A stretch of 64,000 nucleotides of DNA from Iris pallida (lineage: Eukaryota; Streptophyta; Magnoliopsida; Asparagales; Iridaceae). Under the pieces are notes generated by a model. The model searched no databases, was not told the DNA's origin, and saw only the letters and a program-made list of their open reading frames with translations. The stretch spans positions 17,627,061 to 17,691,060 of the forward strand of contig JANAVB010002199.1 in NCBI GenBank assembly GCA_029216955.1. The letters are read 5' to 3'. This document shows, piece by piece, positions 57,475 to 64,000 of the stretch. The translations under genes and the position numbers were made by a program. The first letter of the stretch is position 1; every line of letters starts with the position of its first letter.

Positions 57475-58053
57475 GAGGTGATCTCTGGCTTTCCTGACCA
57501 CTTCAACCGTCTGAGAAATCAGTTCTGGACCGAGCATCTGCCTCTCTCCGACATCGTCCCATGCTAACGGGGATCTGTACTTCCAGCCATACAGAGCCTC
57601 GAAGGGTGCCATCTGGATACTGGCCTGGAAACTATTGTTGTACGAGAATTCCACCAGGTGTAGGTGATCCTCCCACGAGCCACCGAAGTCAAGGGTACAC
57701 GACCGCAACATATCTTCGAGGGTTTGTATCGTACGCTCTGACTGCCCATCTGTCTGCGGATGATACGCTGAGCTGAACTTGAGACGAGTCCCCAAACTTT
57801 GATGAAGACTGCGCCAGAAGTGCGAGGTTAATCTCGTATCCCTGTCTGACACTATGCTGACTGGCACTCCGTGAAGTCTGACGATCTGCCTGAGATACAT
57901 CTCTGCTAGCTGCGCCGTCGACTGTCCAACCCTAAATGGAAGAAAGTGTGCCACCTTGGTAAGCCTGTCTACAATGACCCAAATAGCATCTCTGCCTGCC
58001 GGAGATCTGGGTAACCCAGTCACGAAACTATGGTTATGTGTTCCCATTTCCAT
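57472..58053 (-). pseudogene. Integrase catalytic core of E
   Basis: The 193-aa frame carries the D,D,E triad: 'IWVIVDRLTKVAHFLPF' (first D), 'VSDRDTRLTSHFW' (second D) and 'HPQTDGQSERTIQTLEDML' (catalytic E in QSERT). It is entered only after a one-base loss near 58035-58040, where the preceding ORF runs out of frame ('WEHITIVS', relatives WEHITMDF). The reaction is strand transfer of the element's DNA ends into host DNA. Confidence 0.88.
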
Positions 58054-59228
58054 TCTGGGATCGGTAAAGGTTGAAGAAGTCCAGCTGGCCTCTGATGTTC
58101 AGCCTTGACCTGTTGGCAAACCAAACATCGAGAGACATACCGGGCTATCTCCCTCTTCATACCATTCCACCAAAAGTGTTGACGAATATCTCTGTACATC
58201 TTCGTGCCGCCTGGGTGAATGGAGTACTGCGAACTGTGAGCCTCTGCCATGACTTCCTGTCTGATATCTCTACTGGGTACACAAAGACGCGTACCGTGTC
58301 GAAGTGTACCATCCTCATGAATACATAACTCTGGCCTTTTTCCTGCCTCGCACTCTGCTCTGAGCCGCTGAATCTTGGAATCTGCTAACTGTGTTGTCCG
58401 GATCCTCTCAACTATGGTGGACTGAATCTGTAGGCTGGCCATCAAGGCCACATTGGAAGGAAGAACCACTTCAATTCCCATCTTCTGAAGATCCGACAAT
58501 AACTCTGGTTGCGCCGTCAGGAAATAAACTCCGGCTCTCCGGCTCAACGCATCTGCTACAACGTTGGCCTTTCCTGGATGATACTGCAAATCCACATCGT
58601 AGTCCACCAGTAGCTCGAGCCATCTTCTCTGCCGCATATTAAGATCCTTCTGGGTGAAAACATACTTCAGGCTCTTATGATCAGTAAATATCTCCACTCT
58701 GTCTCCGTACAAGTAGTGCCTCCACAACTTAAGTGCAAACACTACTGCTGCTAGCTCCAAGTCGTGGGTCGGGTAATTCTTCTCATGATCACGGAGTTGA
58801 CGCGACGCATAAGCAATTACCTTCCCATGCTGCATCAAAACACATCCCAATCCTCTGCCTGAAGCATCGCAGTAAACTGTGAATCCTCCGGTCCCATCTG
58901 GAAGTGTGAGAATGGGAGCCGTTATCAAACCTCGCTTCAACTTCTTAAATAATTTCTGACACTCTGCTGTCCAAACGAATGGCACATCCTTGCGGGTCAA
59001 CTGGGTCATCGGCGCTGAAATCCTTGCAAAATCAGAGACGAACCGCCGGTAGTAGCCGGCCAATCCAAGAAAGCTGCGAACCTCTGCCACTGAGCTGGGT
59101 ACTGGCCATGCCTCGATAGCCACAATCTTCTGAGGATCCACTTCCACTCCTCCTCTAGTAATGATATGACCCAAGTAAGAAATACGATCGAGCCATAACT
59201 CGCATTTACTGAACTTGGCGTACAACTA
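58020..59228 (-). pseudogene. RT thumb, RNase H and integrase zinc domain of E
   Basis: This frame follows a TAG at 59226-59228 that stands for glutamine in relatives (CAG to TAG). It reads '[19 protein letters not shown]' (RT thumb), '[20 protein letters not shown]' (RNase H first D), '[20 protein letters not shown]' and '[13 protein letters not shown]' (RNase H end). The integrase zinc finger is [18 protein letters not shown] with '[11 protein letters not shown]'. The reading has no start codon of its own, and the stop in front of it would prevent polyprotein synthesis from this copy. Confidence 0.88.
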
Positions 59229-61538
59229 GTGCTCTCTGAGAATCTGGAGGACAATTCTGAGATGCTGCTCATGCTCTGCTTCACTCTTGCTGTAGACCAG
59301 GATGTCATCAAGGAACACTATCACAAATCGATCCAAATAAGGCATGAAAATACGGTTCATGAGGTCCATGAACACTGCCGGCGCATTGGTCGCTCCAAAG
59401 GGCATAACTAGAAACTCCCAATGCCCATACCTCGATCTGAACGCCGTCTTCGGGATGTCTTGCTCTCTGACTCTGATCTGGTGGTATCCTGACCGTAAGT
59501 CTATCTTCGAGAAAACTGAAGCCCCCTTGAGTTGATCAAACAAGTCATCTATCCTCGGGAGAGGGTATCTGTTCTTGATTGTCACTGAGTTCAAGGTACG
59601 ATAATCAACAAATAGCCTGGACGTACCATCCTTCTTTTTCACAAGAAGTATCGGGGCCCCCCAAGGCGATCCACTAGCACGAATGAATCCCTTGGTTCTA
59701 AGTTCTTCAATCATCTTGTACAAAATCTCCAACTCTGAAGGCGCCATTCTGTAGACTCGCTCTGATACTGGTGCTGTCCCGGGAATCAAGTCAATGGTGA
59801 ACTCGATCTCCCGCTCTGGTGGCATCCCTGGAAGTTCCTCTGGAAAGACATCTGGAAACTCTTCAACTATCCGGGGCAACTGCACTGCTGCTACTGCCAT
59901 CCGCAATACTGGAGGGGATGGCTCTACTGTGCCTCTGGAAAATGAAAACTCTGGCTCTCCGGGAATACTAAAGACAACTCTGCCAACATGGCAGTCTATC
60001 CTAGCATAATGGTTCCTCAACCAATCCATGCCTAGGACTACATCATAGTCTGCCGTAGGGAACTCTATGAGCCTAGCGGGAAACTCTCTACCGCTAACTA
60101 CGATCCGACACGAGGAAAATACTCGATCTACTCCCACAAGACCATTACCTGTAAGTATATTGAGCCTCACTGATAATGACTCGGGCTCCAATCCTATCCG
60201 TGTCGCGAATCGTGCAGACATGAATGAATGCGATGCACCAGAATCAAATAATACAGATGCTGGAAAGGTGTTGACGAGAATAATACCTGCCACTACCTCA
60301 CCTGGTACAACTTCTTCTTCCATGGTCATCATCATAGCCTGACCTCTAGCTGCGGGTCCCCTCTGCTGGAAACCCCTATGTCGGTTCTGTGCTGGAGCCT
60401 GGGTGAACTGCTGCTGGTTCTGCTGATAAAAGGCCTGGGCCTGAGGCAACAATGGCCTCGGGTACTGTTGTTGTTGCTGCTGCTGGACTGGAACTGGGGC
60501 TGGTCCTCTCACCGAAGAACTAGAAAGGTTGGATGATGATGGACCTCCCCTATTCGGGCAGGTCCCTATCTGGTGGTCTGCTCCTCCACAAGCCAGGCAC
60601 AATCCCTGTGCCCTACGACACTCTGCCACTATATGGCCCGACTTTCCATAATGCGAACATCCCACCGCGGAAGACTGCTTCTGCTTCTGCTGCTGCGGAT
60701 ACGTCGGGGTTGAATGCTGAACCGACGTCACTGAGGCCGCCCGCCTCGGGGTTCCAATGGTCAATCCCCTAGCTGCCGGAGCTGGAGCTGATGATTGGTG
60801 CATCTGACTGTGGGACCGCTTCCTGCCTCTGGTCCTGTCCACAATTCTTCGGGAGGTATACTCATGCCTCCTTGGTGCCTTCAACACTGCATCGAACGTC
60901 TGGTGCTCGAACTGCTCCACAGCCAATAATATCTCTAAGTGCAGCCCTTGCTGGAACCGCTGAGCCCTATCGAACTCGGTTGCCACCAAGGTGGGGGCGA
61001 ACCTACTCAGCCTGGAAAACTCGGTCGCATAGCCATCGACCGTCCTACCTCCTTGCTTCAAGTTGGTGAATCTGGTCTGCAAGTCGTACCGTGCCACCGC
61101 ATCGAAGTACTTCGTCTGGAACCTCTCTCTGAACGTCGCCCAAGTGACTGGTGCTGCTAATCCCATGGCCTGAGCTGCCCACCAATTGCGAGCCAAGTCT
61201 AACAACTGTAGGCGTACCACCGCCACCTTCTTATTCTCAGGTGTCCTAGCTGCTTCTAGAACCACCTCGGTATCCTGAAGCCAAGCGTCCGCGGCAATCG
61301 CATCTTCACTGCCGTCAAAGAAGGGAGGGTTCAAGCGCTTGAAACTGTTGGCCGCCTGATTCCCTTGGGGACCTCCTCGATTTAGTGCATCATGAACTTC
61401 CTGGTGCAAGGCGTCGCCTCGACGATCTTGGGATACAAGCAGTTCTCTGATAAGCCCTACCAAAGGTCCCTCATCCTGTCTAGCTGGTTGAACGGGCGGA
61501 GCTGCCTGAACTGGAGGTTCCGAGCCTCCGGGAAGCAT
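59226..61538 (-). CDS. Gag-protease-RT polyprotein of E, ended by a premature stop
   Basis: The 770-aa ORF encodes the structural and early enzymatic part of the retrotransposon. Gag core near residues 60-200 ('[20 protein letters not shown]', '[19 protein letters not shown]'); two zinc knuckles near 300-340, the first missing its second cysteine (CSHYG), the second intact ([14 protein letters not shown]). The aspartic protease motif is [12 protein letters not shown] (about 435) with '[10 protein letters not shown]'. RT starts '[20 protein letters not shown]', with '[17 protein letters not shown]' and the catalytic '[17 protein letters not shown]' at the end. TAG at 59226 cuts RT before the thumb. 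The ATG at 61538 is plausible, though the frame is open about 30 codons further. It could supply gag and protease in trans. Confidence 0.87.
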   Translation of the reverse strand: MLPGGSEPPVQAAPPVQPARQDEGPLVGLIRELLVSQDRRGDALHQEVHDALNRGGPQGNQAANSFKRLNPPFFDGSEDAIAADAWLQDTEVVLEAARTPENKKVAVVRLQLLDLARNWWAAQAMGLAAPVTWATFRERFQTKYFDAVARYDLQTRFTNLKQGGRTVDGYATEFSRLSRFAPTLVATEFDRAQRFQQGLHLEILLAVEQFEHQTFDAVLKAPRRHEYTSRRIVDRTRGRKRSHSQMHQSSAPAPAARGLTIGTPRRAASVTSVQHSTPTYPQQQKQKQSSAVGCSHYGKSGHIVAECRRAQGLCLACGGADHQIGTCPNRGGPSSSNLSSSSVRGPAPVPVQQQQQQQYPRPLLPQAQAFYQQNQQQFTQAPAQNRHRGFQQRGPAARGQAMMMTMEEEVVPGEVVAGIILVNTFPASVLFDSGASHSFMSARFATRIGLEPESLSVRLNILTGNGLVGVDRVFSSCRIVVSGREFPARLIEFPTADYDVVLGMDWLRNHYARIDCHVGRVVFSIPGEPEFSFSRGTVEPSPPVLRMAVAAVQLPRIVEEFPDVFPEELPGMPPEREIEFTIDLIPGTAPVSERVYRMAPSELEILYKMIEELRTKGFIRASGSPWGAPILLVKKKDGTSRLFVDYRTLNSVTIKNRYPLPRIDDLFDQLKGASVFSKIDLRSGYHQIRVREQDIPKTAFRSRYGHWEFLVMPFGATNAPAVFMDLMNRIFMPYLDRFVIVFLDDILVYSKSEAEHEQHLRIVLQILREH

Positions 61539-61832
61539 AACTCGGGAGGCTACTCCAGAATGCTGAGCTTGATCTTCCTGGCGCTGGGGTGCTTGCTGAG
61601 CTTCCTCTGGCTGGTTGGCAGGTCTGGGAGTAATGCCGCTGAAGAAGACGACATAGGGAACAGTAAGGAAGGACCAGGACAGATTAATGTTACAAGCGTG
61701 TGATCAGGTCAAGAATCTCAGGGATTTGAAGATACGAGTAGAGATCAAGGACGAATATTGATTGAGACATCTATTCGGTAAACCCTCACATTTTTTGAAT
61801 GCCAAGACCTGCATGGGCCACCACTAAAACCA
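61539..61832 (-). other. 5' leader and putative primer binding site of E
   Basis: Non-coding, next to the 5' LTR. Minus-strand TGGTTTTAGTGGTGGCCC starts immediately after GGGGCGTGACA and is followed by CATGCAGGTCTTGG. It is close to B's leader and shares CCATGCAGGTCT with F. No match to the usual initiator-Met primer site. Confidence 0.5.
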
Positions 61833-62027
61833 TGTCACGCCCCAGAACCAGAATACTGGAGAGCGGGGGCAGACATAGCCAGCTACGTATATTGAAATAG
61901 AATACATCTCAACTATACGGTCACGGCTGTCTAGATATGAGGGTTTACTACAAGCCAGCAGTCTCTTAAGGTCAAGCCTATTGTCTCAATCTCAAGCAAT
62001 TAACAGAGTTACAAGATGTTAGAGCAT

Positions 62028-62081
<54 letters not shown>

Positions 62082-63749
62082 CGTCCCAAATATTACATAT
62101 TGGATGATCATGAAGCTAGTCGTACAAAATGATAGGACTAGCAAGAGTTCAGTCATACATGATCAACCCTAGGATTTGTTAATCATGTTTACAGCCCGTA
62201 GGCAGACAGTAAGTAAATGTGCATCGAGCTAACAGGTGCTCGTCGGCTAAACGCCTCAAAAGAATAAATTTACATATAAGTGGGTGAAACAAAAGGAAAA
62301 CCCACTCTTGGCCCGGGTTCCGTCTAGTTGTCACCATTGGGCGGGAAGCTTGGTAGATCCTCGGGAGCTGCTCCGAAATCTGGCCACACAAAACCAGCTG
62401 GGTCAAACCCCAGAAAGAGCAAGTGCCACAAAGGAGGCCACAAATAAGAACAAAAGACAGCATATCAGAACATAAGAATAAAAGAAGTACAAGTAGTAAA
62501 GTACACAGGGCGATAAACGACTAGGGACGTGGAACCATTCCGGGAGCCAGGTTACAATCCTTAAACCAAACAAGGACCTGGATTGTACCCCTTCGCCTGA
62601 ATAGCTCACTGTCTCTACCCATTTATCGTTAGAGATAAGTAAAACAATCATGATCAAGAGTTCCAGGTACAGGGGCTAGACAAGACTTAGACAGAGCTGG
62701 ACACCATTTATTCACAATCGGCCAAGCAAGTACTACGGCTTACTACTTTAACTAACTAGGGTTATCACAAACCTAATTACTAACAAGATGCAAGTAAGAA
62801 TTCCAGTCCCAAGCCCTGCAGACCATCCAGTTATCCTTCCGCGGGTTGAGAGTTATAGGTGGGTACATTGCCCGGGAGACAAATGTACCCTTAGGTGACT
62901 TAGAGGGTGCAACACATGACAGTGTGCTGGAAATGTGCTCTACTCGTCGGCAAGCTACAAGTCCATTAAAGCGCCCAGATAACGAGATTGCCTGTGACTG
63001 GGAATTCTCCATGTTCTAGTTTGATCTAATCATTAGCCTAATCCAATTTAGCGCGAGTCCCTGGCCGTGGTACCCAGGAAGTCACGTCCTAGACATGATG
63101 CAAGACAAGACAAGTGGATTGTACCAGCAAGCAAGCAGGAGCACCCACGGTGTCAAGGCAAGTCAAGTCAAGTCAAGTCAGGAGTGCGCCGCCACGGCCA
63201 CTATCAAGTTATCAAGATAAATCATGTCAGGGTACTGTCAGGAGTGCGCCACTACGGGCCACTATCAAGTCAGGTTGGTCATGTCAGGAGTGCACCACTA
63301 CGGGTCACTGTCGTGTTATGCTAGTTCCTTGTCATGCCATGCCATGTTCAATAGTCATTCCAAACATATTAAGTAAAATCAAGTTCATGACAAAAGGCGT
63401 AAGAATATAAAATGGGTTCCATTAGGTAAAATTAAGTGTGCTTTGCCAGAGCCTTTAATAATATGAGCATATATGATCAGCTATCGTAGATACTACTTTC
63501 AAACTAGTATTTATATTAGAGGAAAAAAAAGATTATAACCATAAGGATGGTGTTGGTAGTAGCACTATAAGTCATGCATAAGATGTCTCTATCTAGTTTT
63601 TTCATGAGTTCTAGTTTCTTGATATGAGCAAATCTTATTAATAGTTGCAAATAAAGTTATTATTAATCAATAACAATGATTCTAAACATAGAACATCGGG
63701 TCTATGACAGTTGGTAGGACAATAATGCATCTGTAGTATCCCTATGGAT
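61833..63749 (-). repeat. Right LTR of E (5' LTR in coding sense), truncated
   Basis: It matches 53977-55871 almost base for base, except for a longer TA tract (62031-62078). Identity stops at 63749, exactly where the GCGCAG array starts in the left LTR. The missing part is the U3 beginning in coding orientation, likely including enhancer or promoter sequence, unless an insertion splits the LTR and the rest lies beyond the window. Confidence 0.88.
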
Positions 63750-64000
63750 AGAAGGACCTTGTGTCACCAACTTTAAGATTTTCTAATTTATACAAGATTT
63801 AAAACTTTAATATATATGCAACTATAAAATACCTGTTGGTTATTATTACTTTTAGCCCTTCGAGGGCAATCAACTCACTATGACCTGCAAAGTGAGCGAC
63901 TGGCTTTTTTTCGGACATGAAGCGCAATACCTGTCATGCATGCACTTATTTGGGTGTTCGAAAATATATACAAGCAATATAATTTGTACTAGATTTCATG
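63750..64000. other. Sequence beyond the E LTR break, no feature recognised
   Basis: 250 bp of AT-rich sequence with no ORF, no LTR-like start that I can confirm and no resemblance to the other elements here. It may be original flanking DNA or the start of another insertion. Confidence 0.5.

Larger units (their letters stand above)
53977..63749 (-). mobile_element. Tekay-like chromovirus element E (Ty3/gypsy), young but broken
   Basis: The left LTR is complete (53977-56819). The right LTR (61833-63749) stops about 950 bp short. Coding runs on the minus strand: gag, protease, RT, RNase H, integrase, chromodomain, the Ty3/gypsy order. By eye the LTRs differ at roughly ten positions over 1.9 kb (about 0.5%), so insertion is recent. 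Two in-frame stops and one frameshift break gag-pol. It is the best full-length relative of element B in the window. Long LTRs and a chromodomain fit the Tekay/Del lineage. TSDs cannot be tested, because the right edge is not intact. Confidence 0.88.

Overview
This window looks like plant nuclear DNA, most likely from a repeat-rich angiosperm. It carries Ty3/gypsy and Ty1/copia LTR retrotransposons with plant-type domains, a polyphenol oxidase (PPO) gene relic with plastid-type PPO motifs, plant-style introns and long AT-rich intervals. I see no intact, ordinary host gene. Nearly all of it is a nest of retroelements inserted into one another. Several nesting levels are proved by 5-bp target-site duplications (TSDs) that I could read directly.

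Layout, left to right. (1) 1-1754 and 24228-26287 are two halves of one large LTR (family F'), split by composite element B (1760-24222, TSD AGGGG). (2) B is minus-strand, Tekay-like and chromovirus-related. It has three LTRs (LTR-internal-LTR-internal remnant-truncated LTR), keeps a gag ORF and has lost nearly all of pol. (3) Inside B's third LTR sits element D (9983-23200, TSD ACGCT), a Tat/Ogre-type element. It has a tRNA-Arg-like primer binding site, an ORF1, gag, a decayed protease and a G-patch-like segment. Where RT, RNase H and integrase are expected it carries a multi-exon antisense gene (21827 to 16854) for a plant-mobile-domain-like protein. This is the most interesting system in the window. 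(4) 26288-28828 is a small non-LTR island. It holds a MULE-like MITE and a PPO pseudogene whose 3' end has been copied into a 255-260 bp inverted repeat, so a transcript would fold as a hairpin. (5) 28829-51173 is a decayed Ty1/copia element G. It is interrupted by F (33459-44291, TSD CTTCT; 4.4-kb LTRs around a 2-kb non-coding interior, LARD-like), by solo LTR H (44521-47939, TSD GTTAT) and probably by solo LTR J (about 30057-31878). (6) 51174-53976 is AT-rich and holds a tRNA-derived SINE-like piece, a hAT-like fragment, an assembly gap (52480-52492), a 71-bp-arm palindrome and a degenerate tandem array. (7) 53977-63749 is element E, a young Tekay-like chromovirus on the minus strand. Its gag-pol is near complete but broken by two in-frame stops and one frameshift. 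Its right LTR stops at 63749.

Functional reading. E encodes every enzyme that B lacks, and B and E share LTR ends and the leader region after the 5' LTR. E-type elements are therefore plausible helpers for B, and possibly for F, which shares a 12-nt leader motif. D needs an outside Tat polymerase. Its antisense gene has two introns that preserve frame exactly. Such introns would never be spliced from the sense genomic RNA, so they can persist through retrotransposition. Evidence for all calls is motif reading, repeat comparison by eye and TSDs; no database search was possible.
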